From Candidatus Leptofilum gracile (GTDB lineage: Bacteria; Chloroflexota; Anaerolineae; Promineifilales; Promineifilaceae): a stretch of DNA of 64,000 nt. Location of the stretch: NCBI GenBank assembly GCA_016713825.1, contig JADJOJ010000012.1, positions 310,001-374,000 of the forward strand, in the 5' to 3' direction. The position numbers and the translations under genes are program-made. The notes below the pieces were generated by a model. That model made no database searches and had not been told where the DNA came from. It worked only from the letters and a program-made list of their open reading frames with translations. Shown here one piece after another: positions 26,384-34,412 of the stretch (position 1 is the first letter of the stretch; each line of letters opens with the position of its first letter).

Positions 26384-28153
26384 ATGATGGCTAATTCCCA
26401 GAAACATTCGTTGGCAAACCAAAAAACAGTTCCTTGGCTGGCCAAATTTTTGCCAGCAGGCCACTGGCTGCAAAATTATCCTCGCGAGCATTTGGTGGGG
26501 GATGTGCTGGCCGGGTTTATTGTGGCGGTGATGCTGGTGCCGCAGGGGATGGCGTATGCGCTGCTGGCCGGTTTGCCGCCCCAGGTGGGGCTGTACGCTA
26601 GCATTTTGCCGCTCGTTATTTATGGTTTGCTGGGCAGCAGCCGGGCGCTGGCGGTGGGGCCGGTGGCTATTGTGTCGCTGCTGGTAGCCACGGGGATTGC
26701 GCCGCTGGCCGAGGTGGGTAGCGCCGCTTACCTGGCGTTGGCCATTGTGCTGGCGCTGCTGGTGGGGGCAATTCAAATGGTGATGGGCCTGGTGCGGCTT
26801 GGTTTTTTGGTGAACTTTTTAAGCCATCCGGTGCTGGCGGGGTTCACCAGTGCGGCGGCGTTGGTGATTGGCTTTAGCCAGCTTAAACATTTGCTGGGCC
26901 TGGCCACGCCTCGTCTGGAATTTTTGGAGACGGTGGGGTATACGGCCGTTCACCTCCAAGAAACCAATCTCACCACCCTGGCCATTGGTGGGGTCAGCAT
27001 TCTCATTCTGGTTTATTTTAAGGCGGGCTTGGGCCAGCAGCTCAAGCGCTGGCGTGTTCCGGCGGGCTGGGTGCTGCCCATTACCAAATCGGCCCCGCTG
27101 GTGATTGTGGTGCTGGGCACGGCGTTGGTCTGGGGGCTGGGGCTGAACGAACAGGCGGGCGTGGCCATTGTGGGGGATGTGCCCGCTGGCTTGCCGCCGC
27201 TGACGCTGCCCCTGGTGGATTTGGCCGTGTGGCAGAAGCTGCTGCCCACGGCGTTGGTGATCAGCTTTGTGGGCTACATGGAAAGCATCGCCGTGGCTAA
27301 GTCGTTGGCCAGCAAGCGGCGGCAAAAGGTGGGGGCCAACCAGGAGCTGTTGGCGCTGGGCGCGGCCAATCTGGGGGCGATGTTTACTGGCGGCTTCCCG
27401 GTGACGGGCGGATTTAGCCGCTCGGTGGTTAATTTTGATGCGGGGGCCAACAGTGGATTGGCTTCGATTATTACGGCCGTTCTCATCGCCCTCACCGTGA
27501 TTTTCCTCACCCCCATTTTTTACTTTTTGCCCCAGGCCGTGCTGGCGGCGATTGTGATGGTGGCGGTGGCCGGGCTGGTGGATGTGAAAACGTTTCGGCA
27601 TGTGTGGCAGTACAACAAGGCAGATGCGGCGTCTTTTGTGGTGACCTTTTTTGCCGTGCTGGCCGTGGGGGTGGAGAACGGCATTTTGCTGGGGGTGGGG
27701 GTGGCGATGCTGCTGTTTATCTGGCGCAGCAGTCGGCCGCACGTAGCGGTGGTGGGTCGCCTGGGCGACAGTGAAATTTATCGCAACGTGCTGCGCCACA
27801 AGGTGCAATGCTGGCCCAACGTGGTGGCGGTGCGCATCGACGAGAGCCTTTATTTTGCCAACAGTAAGTTTTTGGAGGACACGGTGTTGGGCGTGATTGC
27901 CGATCAGCCCGAGATTGATCATTTTGTGTTGATTGGAACGGCCGTAAATTTCATCGACGCCAGCGCCCTCGAAACGCTAGAATCGCTGGCGCGGCAGCTA
28001 AAAGACGCGGGGGTGCAGCTGCACCTGGCGGCCATCAAAGGGCCGGTGCTGGACCGCCTGCGCGATATCGGCTTTGTGGACCATCTAGGCGAGCAATTTT
28101 TCCACCTCACCACCCACGACGCGATGAAAGCGATTGGCGTGGTTGGTGAATAA
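26384..28153 (+). CDS. SulP-family anion permease with STAS domain
   Basis: A 589-residue transporter. Ten or more hydrophobic helices span about 45-440; the family signature MLVPQGMAYALLAGLPPQVGLY lies at the first helices (quoted in part: VPQGMAYALLAG). A cytoplasmic STAS domain covers about 460-570 (VVAVRIDESLYFANS, HFVLIGTAVNFIDASALETL). SulP proteins move sulfate, bicarbonate or other anions. Given nearby sulfite oxidation capacity it could import or export sulfate, but the substrate is inferred. An adjacent ATG at 26387 is an equally good start. Confidence 0.9.
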   Translation: MMANSQKHSLANQKTVPWLAKFLPAGHWLQNYPREHLVGDVLAGFIVAVMLVPQGMAYALLAGLPPQVGLYASILPLVIYGLLGSSRALAVGPVAIVSLLVATGIAPLAEVGSAAYLALAIVLALLVGAIQMVMGLVRLGFLVNFLSHPVLAGFTSAAALVIGFSQLKHLLGLATPRLEFLETVGYTAVHLQETNLTTLAIGGVSILILVYFKAGLGQQLKRWRVPAGWVLPITKSAPLVIVVLGTALVWGLGLNEQAGVAIVGDVPAGLPPLTLPLVDLAVWQKLLPTALVISFVGYMESIAVAKSLASKRRQKVGANQELLALGAANLGAMFTGGFPVTGGFSRSVVNFDAGANSGLASIITAVLIALTVIFLTPIFYFLPQAVLAAIVMVAVAGLVDVKTFRHVWQYNKADAASFVVTFFAVLAVGVENGILLGVGVAMLLFIWRSSRPHVAVVGRLGDSEIYRNVLRHKVQCWPNVVAVRIDESLYFANSKFLEDTVLGVIADQPEIDHFVLIGTAVNFIDASALETLESLARQLKDAGVQLHLAAIKGPVLDRLRDIGFVDHLGEQFFHLTTHDAMKAIGVVGE

Positions 28154-28164
28154 CGCTAAAAAGA

Positions 28165-28224
28165 ACCACAGATTACGCAGATTTTGTGTGAAAAACAATC
28201 TGTGGAATCTGTGAAATCTGTGGC
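28165..28224. repeat. Iterated-unit hairpin, CGCAGATT class
   Basis: CCACAGATTACGCAGATT on the left and AATCTGTGGAATCTGTGAAA-type units on the right, between sulP and the next gene. Confidence 0.75.
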
Positions 28225-28233
28225 TAGAACCGT

Positions 28234-29367
28234 ATGAAAAATCCTTTTTTGCAACGGCCGTTTCCCGTCAGCCCATCCATGAATCAGGTGTGGATTATGG
28301 ATTTGCCAGGCATTGACCTGCCAGATTGGGTCAAAGGCCAGCGATCATTCAATTTGCTTTCCAGCTTTGCCCTGCGCCAGCGGGTGCAGGGCACAGCCGC
28401 AACGCTCAACCTTGCCCCAGATGATCCCAACTTGCTAGAAAAATTTGATAGTTGCTTGACGGCCGTTTCCCCCCAAGTTCGCACCCCCGCCCAAAAAATC
28501 GCGGAGGATTACGGCCGTTCCCTGGCTTACCACCTGCTCACCCTCAAGCGGGGCGACGCCGTCAACCAGCAGGCACGGCCGGATTGGCAGCCGGTCCATT
28601 GGCAATTTTGGCAGCAGATCGAGACGGTTTGGCTGGGTGGTGGGCTGCTTTGTGGGAACTTGGGGCAAACGGCCGTTCCCCTCGCCCGGCAGCTCATCCA
28701 GCAAAACGGCTTCCCCAGTTTTCGGCTGGAATTGGCCCCGAACGGCCGTCATCTGCCGCTGATCGGTTTGGCACGAACGGCACCACCGGACACGCACGCC
28801 ATGTTAATTTTTGACTTTGGGCAAACGGCCGTAAAACGGGGCATTGCTCATTACCAAAACAAATCGCTGGCGGAACTGTACCAGCTGCCCAACCTGCCTG
28901 CGCCGTGTGACAACAGTTTCCAGCCAAACCAGAACCTGGCCGAGGTTGCCCAATTGGCCCGCTGGCTCCTGGATTTTGTGGCGGAAACCTGGCGGGAAAC
29001 GGCCGTTGCCCACCCCAACCTCAGCCCCACCGTCGCCCTCAGCCTGGCCTGCTACCTGCTGGATGGCCAGCCGCGCCCGGAAGATGTGGGTTGTTACGGC
29101 CGTATGCAGCAGCTCACCCCCAATTTGCACCAGTTCCTCAGCGATGGCCTGCGCCAGCGCCTCGGCCCAGCCGCGGCCATCCACCTATGGCACGATGGCG
29201 CAGCAGCGGGATTATTTGTAGCCGAGGGTTTTAACACCCGGCGGCCCGGGCAGGCAACGGCCGTTCTCACCTTCGGCACCGCAATCGGCGTTGGCTTCCC
29301 GCCAGAGGTGGGCCAATTTTTACCAAATTCGCCCGCGTTTACTTGTCAGCCAATAAGACGCGGATGA
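28234..29367 (+). CDS. Unrecognised protein with ASKHA-like nucleotide-binding motifs
   Basis: A 377-residue soluble protein that I do not recognise by family. Residues about 190-215 contain MLIFDFGQTAVKRG, resembling the phosphate-1 loop of sugar-kinase/Hsp70/actin-type ATPases, and near the C-terminus AVLTFGTAIGVGFPPE resembles phosphate-2. This suggests a ROK-like kinase or related ATPase. Seven ACGGCCGT octamers lie within the gene, more than in any other. Its stop codon is contributed by an inserted GCGGATGAA repeat (29357-29402), so the C-terminus may be shortened. It lies just upstream of moeA. Confidence 0.5.
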   Translation: MKNPFLQRPFPVSPSMNQVWIMDLPGIDLPDWVKGQRSFNLLSSFALRQRVQGTAATLNLAPDDPNLLEKFDSCLTAVSPQVRTPAQKIAEDYGRSLAYHLLTLKRGDAVNQQARPDWQPVHWQFWQQIETVWLGGGLLCGNLGQTAVPLARQLIQQNGFPSFRLELAPNGRHLPLIGLARTAPPDTHAMLIFDFGQTAVKRGIAHYQNKSLAELYQLPNLPAPCDNSFQPNQNLAEVAQLARWLLDFVAETWRETAVAHPNLSPTVALSLACYLLDGQPRPEDVGCYGRMQQLTPNLHQFLSDGLRQRLGPAAAIHLWHDGAAAGLFVAEGFNTRRPGQATAVLTFGTAIGVGFPPEVGQFLPNSPAFTCQPIRRG

Positions 29368-29402
29368 ATGCGGTCGAGCGCGGATGAAAACTTTCCGCGT
29401 CC
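29357..29402. repeat. GCGGATGAA-class repeat that ends the preceding gene
   Basis: GACGCGGATGAATGCGG, then GAGCGCGGATGAA, then a complementary TTTCCGCGTCC. The TGA stop of the 28234-29367 gene lies inside the first unit. A relative is at 30771-30823. Confidence 0.7.
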
Positions 29403-29467
29403 AAAAACATGCCTGCTGCAAAGCCCAGCCACTAGCCACCACCTGCCAATTTGGTAAACTTGGGGCC

Positions 29468-30763
29468 ATGACTGAATTTTTCAATGTCCTTCCCCCAGAT
29501 GAAGCGCGTGACCTGCTGTTTTCAAACATAACGGCCGTTCTCCCCACCGAAAACTTGCCCACCGAAAAAGCGCATGGCCGGGTGCTGGCAACGGCCGTTA
29601 CCGCCCCCCACGCCCTGCCCCAATTCCGCCGCAGCACGATGGATGGCTACGCCGTCCGCGCCGCCGACACCTTTGGCGCTTCCGAAAGCCTGCCCGCCTT
29701 TTTGCAGGTGGTGGGCGAAGTGCCGATGGGCCAGCCCGCCAACGTGCAGCTCGGCACCGGCCAGGCGGCCATCGTCCACACCGGCGGCATGATTCCGGAA
29801 ACGGCCGATGCTGTGGTGCAAATTGAGCAAACGCAAACGGTGACCGGTAATCCGTTATCGGTAATCGGTAATCAATCTCCAATCTCCAATCTCCAACCTC
29901 CCCAATTCCCATTTGAGATTGAAGTGCTGCGTTCTGTCGCCGTGGGCCAAAACGTGCTGCAACTGGGCGAAGATGTGCAGCTGGATGCCGAAATTTTGCC
30001 CGCCGGGCATATTTTGCGGCCGCAAGACCTGGGCGGCTTGCTCGCTTTGGGGATCATGGCGGTGGATGTGGTGCGCCGCCCCCGCGTGGGCATTTTGGCC
30101 ACGGGCGACGAGGTGATTGCCCCCGAAAAAACCGCGCAGCCTGGCCAAATTCGGGACATCAACAGCTACACGGTGGCGGGATTGGTGGTCCAGGCTGGCG
30201 GTGTGCCCGTCCTGGGGGGCATCATCCCCGATAATTTTGCGGCTTTGGAAACGGCCGCTGCCCACCTGCTGGCCCAAACCGACATGCTCGTCATGTCTGC
30301 TGGTTCCTCCGTGAGCGTGCGCGACATGACCGTGCAGGTGATTGACAACCTGGGCGAACCGGGCGTGCTGCTGCATGGCGTGGCCACTCGCCCAGGTAAG
30401 CCAACCATCGTCGGCGCGGTGGGGGGCAAACCGGTGCTGGGGCTGCCCGGCAACCCTGTCTCGGCGATGGTGCAGTTCGACATGTTCGGCGTGCCCGCCA
30501 TCTACCGGATGCAGGGCGTGGCCCAAATGCCGCGCCGGGGGCTGGTATGGGCCCAGCTCAGCCAAAACATCGCCAGCGAAAGCGGCCGTGAAGATTACAT
30601 CCCCGCCCGCCTGGCAGACGGCCCCGAAGGGCTGATTGCCGTCCCCGTATTTGGCAAATCAAACCTCATTTACACCCTCGTCAATGCCGATGGCTTGATC
30701 AAAATTCCGCTTAACAAAGGCGGCTTGCTGGCCGGTGATTGGGTGGAAGTGCGCCTTTTTTAA
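29468..30763 (+). CDS. moeA: Molybdopterin molybdenumtransferase MoeA
   Basis: A 431-residue enzyme that inserts molybdate into adenylated molybdopterin. Motifs: PQFRRSTMDGYAVRA, ILATGDEV, INSYTVAGLV, SAGSSVSVRDMT and GLPGNPVSAMVQF, all typical of MoeA/gephyrin E domains. ATG 29468 starts the family sequence; the earlier 29384 ATG would read through a repeat. A repeat-coded insert of about 20-25 residues (about 126-149, GNPLSVIGNQSPISNLQPP) interrupts the second domain after the conserved AVVQIEQT. Its product would supply the molybdoenzyme of the sulfur cluster, though it is not in that operon. Confidence 0.9.
   Translation: MTEFFNVLPPDEARDLLFSNITAVLPTENLPTEKAHGRVLATAVTAPHALPQFRRSTMDGYAVRAADTFGASESLPAFLQVVGEVPMGQPANVQLGTGQAAIVHTGGMIPETADAVVQIEQTQTVTGNPLSVIGNQSPISNLQPPQFPFEIEVLRSVAVGQNVLQLGEDVQLDAEILPAGHILRPQDLGGLLALGIMAVDVVRRPRVGILATGDEVIAPEKTAQPGQIRDINSYTVAGLVVQAGGVPVLGGIIPDNFAALETAAAHLLAQTDMLVMSAGSSVSVRDMTVQVIDNLGEPGVLLHGVATRPGKPTIVGAVGGKPVLGLPGNPVSAMVQFDMFGVPAIYRMQGVAQMPRRGLVWAQLSQNIASESGREDYIPARLADGPEGLIAVPVFGKSNLIYTLVNADGLIKIPLNKGGLLAGDWVEVRLF
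29845..29903. repeat. Two heptamer-repeat classes joined inside moeA
   Basis: GGTAATCC, GTTATCG, GTAATCG, GTAATC units run directly into AATCTCC, AATCTCC, AATCTCC units. The reading frame of moeA is kept. These are the same classes as the two insertions in the molybdoenzyme gene. Confidence 0.75.
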
Positions 30764-30770
30764 GAAATGG

Positions 30771-30965
30771 GACGCAGATAAACGCTAATTTTTTTATTCG
30801 CGTCATCCGCGTTCATCCGCGGCCCATAATTTAATGAGAGGGAGGGGCAATATCGGCCTGATGCCGCTATAATAGACGCCGTTGTGAAAAAATATTGCTG
30901 CCTGAAAGACCCTAAGGGTTTGGTAATTTTTCTGACACGTTAGTCGGGGGAAACCCTTAGGGTCT
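30771..30965. repeat. Repeat-bearing intergenic region upstream of hisS
   Basis: 30771-30823 is a GACGCAGATAA...TCATCCGCGTTCATCCGCGG hairpin. 30907-30921 (AGACCCTAAGGGTTT) and 30951-30965 are perfect 15-bp inverted repeats. A TATAAT hexamer at 30868-30873 may be the -10 box for hisS, but the matching -35 is poor. No T-box motif was seen. Confidence 0.6.
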
Positions 30966-31042
30966 GGAAAGTTACAAAAAATATTGCCAGAAGAACGGCC
31001 GTTTCCGCCGCCATCATTCTGGTTAAAAGTTTGGAGGTTCGC

Positions 31043-32305
31043 TTGACCACAATACAACGCGCCAAAGGGATGCAGGATGTGCTGCCCGACGATCGGCGCT
31101 ATTGGGATTTAATCATCAACCAGGCCACAGAATTGGCCCGTCTTTATGGCTTTCAGCGCATTGATCTGCCCATTTTGGAGTACACCGAGCTGTACGAGCG
31201 GGGCGTGGGCAATGCCTCTGACTTTTTTGTGCAGAAAGAGATGTACACATTGGAAGAGTCTGAAGACGTGACGCTGACGATGCGGCCCGAGTTTACCGCC
31301 GGTTTTATGCGGGCCTACATTCAAAATGGCATGTCCAGCTGGCCACAGCCGGTAAAGCTGTACACCATCGGCCCCGCCTTCCGGCGCGAGCGGCAGCAGG
31401 CGGGGCGGTACCGCCAGCACAGCCAGTTCAACTGCGAAATTTTGGGCGAAACAGACCCCGCCGCCGATGTGGAAGTGATGATGCTGGCCATGAATTTGTA
31501 TCGCGCTTTGGGGTACAAAGGGTTGACCTTCCAACTTAACAGCACCGGCTGCCCCACCTGCAAACCGGCCTACGTAGAAAAGCTGACTGCCTACCTGGAA
31601 AAGCATCTGGATAAGCTGGCGGACATCGACAAGGAGCGCATTCAGCGCAATCCGCTGCGGGTGCTAGACAGCAAAGAGCCGGGCATGGATGCGCTGCTGG
31701 CCGACGCGCCGCACATTGTGGACCATTTGTGTGACGATTGTGAAACCCATTTTGCTGATTTGCGCGGTCTGCTGGACGGGCTAGACCAGAGCTACAGTAT
31801 CAATTTCCGGCTGGTGCGGGGGATTGATTATTACACCAAGACGGTGTTTGAGGTGTGGGCTGAGGGCATTGGGGCGCAAGCGGCCGTTTGCGGCGGCGGT
31901 CGGTACGATGGGCTGGCGGAGGACATTGGCGGCCCCGCCACGCCGGGCGTTGGCTTTGGCAGCGGCATCGAGCGCATTGTGCTGGGGATGCAGGAGGCGG
32001 GCATTGAACCGCCTGCGCCGGAGCAGCCGACGGTGTTGGTGGCTCATTTTGGCGGGGCAACGAAGGAAGCGGCCGTTCTTCTCACGTTCCAACTGCGGGC
32101 GGCGGGCATCGGTACCCGGCTGGCCTTTGCCCGCGACCGACGCAGCATGAAAAGCCAGATGCGCGAAGCGAACAAACACGCCATCCAGACGGTGCTCATT
32201 TTGGGCGATTCTGAACTGGAGCAGCAGTCGGTGGTGGTACGGCCGTTAGACGGCGGCGAGCAGCAGCTAATCAAACTAAACGACGTGGTTGCTTTTTTAA
32301 AATAA
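31043..32305 (+). CDS. hisS: Histidyl-tRNA synthetase
   Basis: A 420-residue class II synthetase that charges tRNA-His. Motif 2 is IGPAFRRERQQAGRYRQHSQFN, part of which reads FRRERQQAGR; the histidine-specific loop is LVRGIDYYTKTVFE; motif 3 is GFGSGIERI. The C-terminal anticodon-binding domain begins near residue 325. I chose the TTG at 31043, which has GGAGG (31033-31037) 5 nt upstream; the TTG at 31031 overlaps that ribosome-binding site. Neighbours are repeats on both sides, so it is probably transcribed alone. Confidence 0.92.
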   Translation: MTTIQRAKGMQDVLPDDRRYWDLIINQATELARLYGFQRIDLPILEYTELYERGVGNASDFFVQKEMYTLEESEDVTLTMRPEFTAGFMRAYIQNGMSSWPQPVKLYTIGPAFRRERQQAGRYRQHSQFNCEILGETDPAADVEVMMLAMNLYRALGYKGLTFQLNSTGCPTCKPAYVEKLTAYLEKHLDKLADIDKERIQRNPLRVLDSKEPGMDALLADAPHIVDHLCDDCETHFADLRGLLDGLDQSYSINFRLVRGIDYYTKTVFEVWAEGIGAQAAVCGGGRYDGLAEDIGGPATPGVGFGSGIERIVLGMQEAGIEPPAPEQPTVLVAHFGGATKEAAVLLTFQLRAAGIGTRLAFARDRRSMKSQMREANKHAIQTVLILGDSELEQQSVVVRPLDGGEQQLIKLNDVVAFLK

Positions 32306-32321
32306 ATAGGAACTATTCAGC

Positions 32322-32572
32322 CTTTCTGGCTGTGGCCAGCGTCTCGCCGTGCCACCTAGTCGGCACGGTCTGGAGTGCAGCCCTTCGGGACTGAGAGGCG
32401 GCCGAAGCCCCTGAATAGCTACAAAAAGTTTTCAAAATTCTTTATCAGCAGATTTCGCAGATTCCAAAGACTTTTTCGCTCTAAATCTGCGAAATCTTTT
32501 TAATCTTTGATTGATTGTTTTCGAAAACTTCCTGCACCTTACTTAAATCTGTGAAATCAGTGTTTTTTTAGT
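32322..32572. repeat. Repeat cluster between hisS and nadK
   Basis: 32322-32410 has the CTGGCTGTGGCCAGCGTCTC / GCCGTGCCACC hairpin type shared with 9240-9302 and 52410-53930. 32446-32515 is a CGCAGATT-class hairpin and 32540-32570 has a partial third copy (AAATCTGTGAAATC). The 288-bp gap is almost wholly repeat. Confidence 0.7.
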
Positions 32573-32593
32573 AGAGTCACCAGTGTCCCATCC

Positions 32594-33424
32594 ATGAATC
32601 GAATTGGCATTCTCCACCACCCCAAGGTTGCCGAATCGCAGCCGCTGGCAAACGTCATTGAAGCTTGGCTGACCGAGCGGCAGTTGACAACCTGGCAGGG
32701 CTCCTCCTACGATGAAGCGCGCATGCGCGAGATGGTGGGCGGCAGTGACCTGCTGGTGGTGCTGGGTGGAGATGGCTCGCTGCTGCGGGCGGCGCGGTAC
32801 GCGTCGGTGTGTGATGTGCCTGTTTTTGGCATTAATCTGGGGCGGGTGGGCTTTTTAAGCGAGGCGCAGCCCGACGATTGGCCAGACAAGTTGAGCAAGG
32901 TGCTGGTTGGGGAATGCTGGATAGAAAATCGGTTGATGTTGCAGGCGCGGATTCGGCGAAACGGCCGTATCCTGCACACTTTCTCCGTTTTGAACGACGT
33001 GGTGGTAGGGCGTGGCCGCCAGGCACGGGTGGTACGCTTTCAGCTGCACGTGGATGATGACCTCATCACCCATTACACCGCCGACGCGCTCATCGTGGCG
33101 ACGCCAACCGGTTCTACTGCCTACTCGATGGCGGCGGGCGGGCCGCTGCTGCCGCCCCAGCTGCCTAACTTTGTGGTGGTGCCCGTTGCCCCACACCTGA
33201 CTTTTGATCGCGCCATTATTTTTCATGAACAGGCGGAGATTGCGATTACGGTACATATGGATCATCAGGCGTACCTGACGCCCGACGGTACAGACGGCAT
33301 TCTGCTGGAAGATGAAGATGTGGTGCTGGTGACCAAATCAGAAAAAGGTTGCCAATTTGTGCGCGTAGAAAGTTCTGGCTATTTTTACCGGCGGCTCATG
33401 GGGCGGCTGGGTTATTCACGGTAG
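32594..33424 (+). CDS. nadK: NAD kinase
   Basis: A 276-residue enzyme that phosphorylates NAD to NADP. The catalytic LGGDGSLLRAAR motif (GGDG) is at about residue 58; GINLGRVGFLSE follows; TPTGSTAYSMAAGGP and VAPHL are the C-terminal NAD-binding elements. ATG 32594 begins at the family start with no obvious strong ribosome-binding site. Its TAG stop is the first codon of the TAGAGACGTTGC hairpin at 33424-33445. The following gene starts 43 nt on, and recN after that, forming a probable operon nadK-unknown-recN as in many bacteria where nadK and recN are neighbours. Confidence 0.92.
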   Translation: MNRIGILHHPKVAESQPLANVIEAWLTERQLTTWQGSSYDEARMREMVGGSDLLVVLGGDGSLLRAARYASVCDVPVFGINLGRVGFLSEAQPDDWPDKLSKVLVGECWIENRLMLQARIRRNGRILHTFSVLNDVVVGRGRQARVVRFQLHVDDDLITHYTADALIVATPTGSTAYSMAAGGPLLPPQLPNFVVVPVAPHLTFDRAIIFHEQAEIAITVHMDHQAYLTPDGTDGILLEDEDVVLVTKSEKGCQFVRVESSGYFYRRLMGRLGYSR

Positions 33425-33445
33425 AGACGTTGCCCGGCAACGTCT
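33424..33445. repeat. AGACGTTGC hairpin after nadK
   Basis: AGACGTTGC and GGCAACGTCT form a short GC-containing stem immediately after the stop codon. It resembles the element that follows the kinase gene at 24411. No U-tract. Confidence 0.65.
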
Positions 33446-33467
33446 TTGCAAATTGGGATAAATTTTT

Positions 33468-34331
33468 ATGGAATTACAAGACCCTCGCGTGCGTTCTTTG
33501 CTGCGGCAGGCCAATAAGGTGGCCGATTCGGGTAAAAAAGCGGCAGCGGAACAACTTTACCGGCAGCTTCTGGATGAAGCGCCGGATGTGGCAGAGGCGT
33601 GGTATGGTTTGGGCCAGGTGCTAAACGATCCGGCCGAACAAAAAGAGGCGTACAAAAAAGCAACCGCGCTTGAGCCAGATTTTGCGCCTGCGGTGCGCGC
33701 CCTGGCCGAACTGCGCGGCGAACCGGTGCCAGCGTGGGCCATTGAGCCAGAAGAGCCTGAAGAAGAGGAAGCTGCCCCGGAGCCGGAACTTGTGGGGGAA
33801 ACGGCCGTTCCCCCCACCGAAGCCGAGTACGAACTGGTTTGCTATCGTCACCCCAGCCGGCCCACTTCCCTGCGCTGCTACAACTGCGGCAAGCCCATTT
33901 GCAGCAGTTGCGCCATCAAAACGCCGGTGGGCTACAGCTGCCCAGACTGCATCCGCGAAAAAGAGGATGTGTTCTTCAACGCCACTGCGCTGGATTATGT
34001 GGTAGCCCCGGCCATCGGCCTGGTGCTCAGCCTGATAACTGGCTACCTGGTCTCGCGTTTTGCCATCGGTGGCGGCTTTTTTATTTACTTTATTATGGTA
34101 TTTATTGGCGGTTTTGCCGGGCGTATCATTGGTCAGCTGAGTAAGCAGGCAATTGGTCGGCGGCGGGGCCGCTATTTGCCCCAGGTGATGGTGGTGATGT
34201 TGGTTTTGGGAACGGCCGTTTGGCTGTTGCCCATCCTGATTTTTAATGGATTTGCCAGCTTGCTTGCCTTCATCGGCCCTGGTATTTTCTTGTTTGTGGC
34301 AGGCGGGGCGCTGTTTTCTTACATGAAATAG
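33468..34331 (+). CDS. TPR / B-box zinc-finger membrane protein
   Basis: A 287-residue protein of three parts. Residues 1-80 are TPR-like helices (LYRQLLDEAPDVAEAWYGLG). An acidic linker (about 87-125) follows. Residues about 128-165 form a B-box type zinc finger (CYRHPSRP...CYNCGKPICSSC...CPDC) with regularly spaced Cys and His. The last 120 residues hold three to four membrane helices. B-box fingers are known mainly from eukaryotes but occur in Chloroflexota and some other bacteria, often fused to membrane or rhomboid domains. Function is unknown; the location between nadK and recN suggests constitutive expression. Confidence 0.75.
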   Translation: MELQDPRVRSLLRQANKVADSGKKAAAEQLYRQLLDEAPDVAEAWYGLGQVLNDPAEQKEAYKKATALEPDFAPAVRALAELRGEPVPAWAIEPEEPEEEEAAPEPELVGETAVPPTEAEYELVCYRHPSRPTSLRCYNCGKPICSSCAIKTPVGYSCPDCIREKEDVFFNATALDYVVAPAIGLVLSLITGYLVSRFAIGGGFFIYFIMVFIGGFAGRIIGQLSKQAIGRRRGRYLPQVMVVMLVLGTAVWLLPILIFNGFASLLAFIGPGIFLFVAGGALFSYMK

Positions 34332-34412
34332 AACTTGCAGATCCGACAGGTTTTCATCTGGAAAAGCCATTCTCCTGAGGAAACCTGTCCGGTCTCTCGC
34401 ACACAAAAACCT

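Noticed and set aside
26819..27922. Minus-strand open frame of 367 codons inside sulP
   Set aside because: It is His/Gln/Arg-rich, as expected for the antisense of a hydrophobic GC-rich gene, and has no recognisable domain.
30840..31042. T-box leader upstream of hisS
   Set aside because: The inverted repeats present are a dispersed repeat type, and no T-box consensus or terminator/antiterminator pair was seen.
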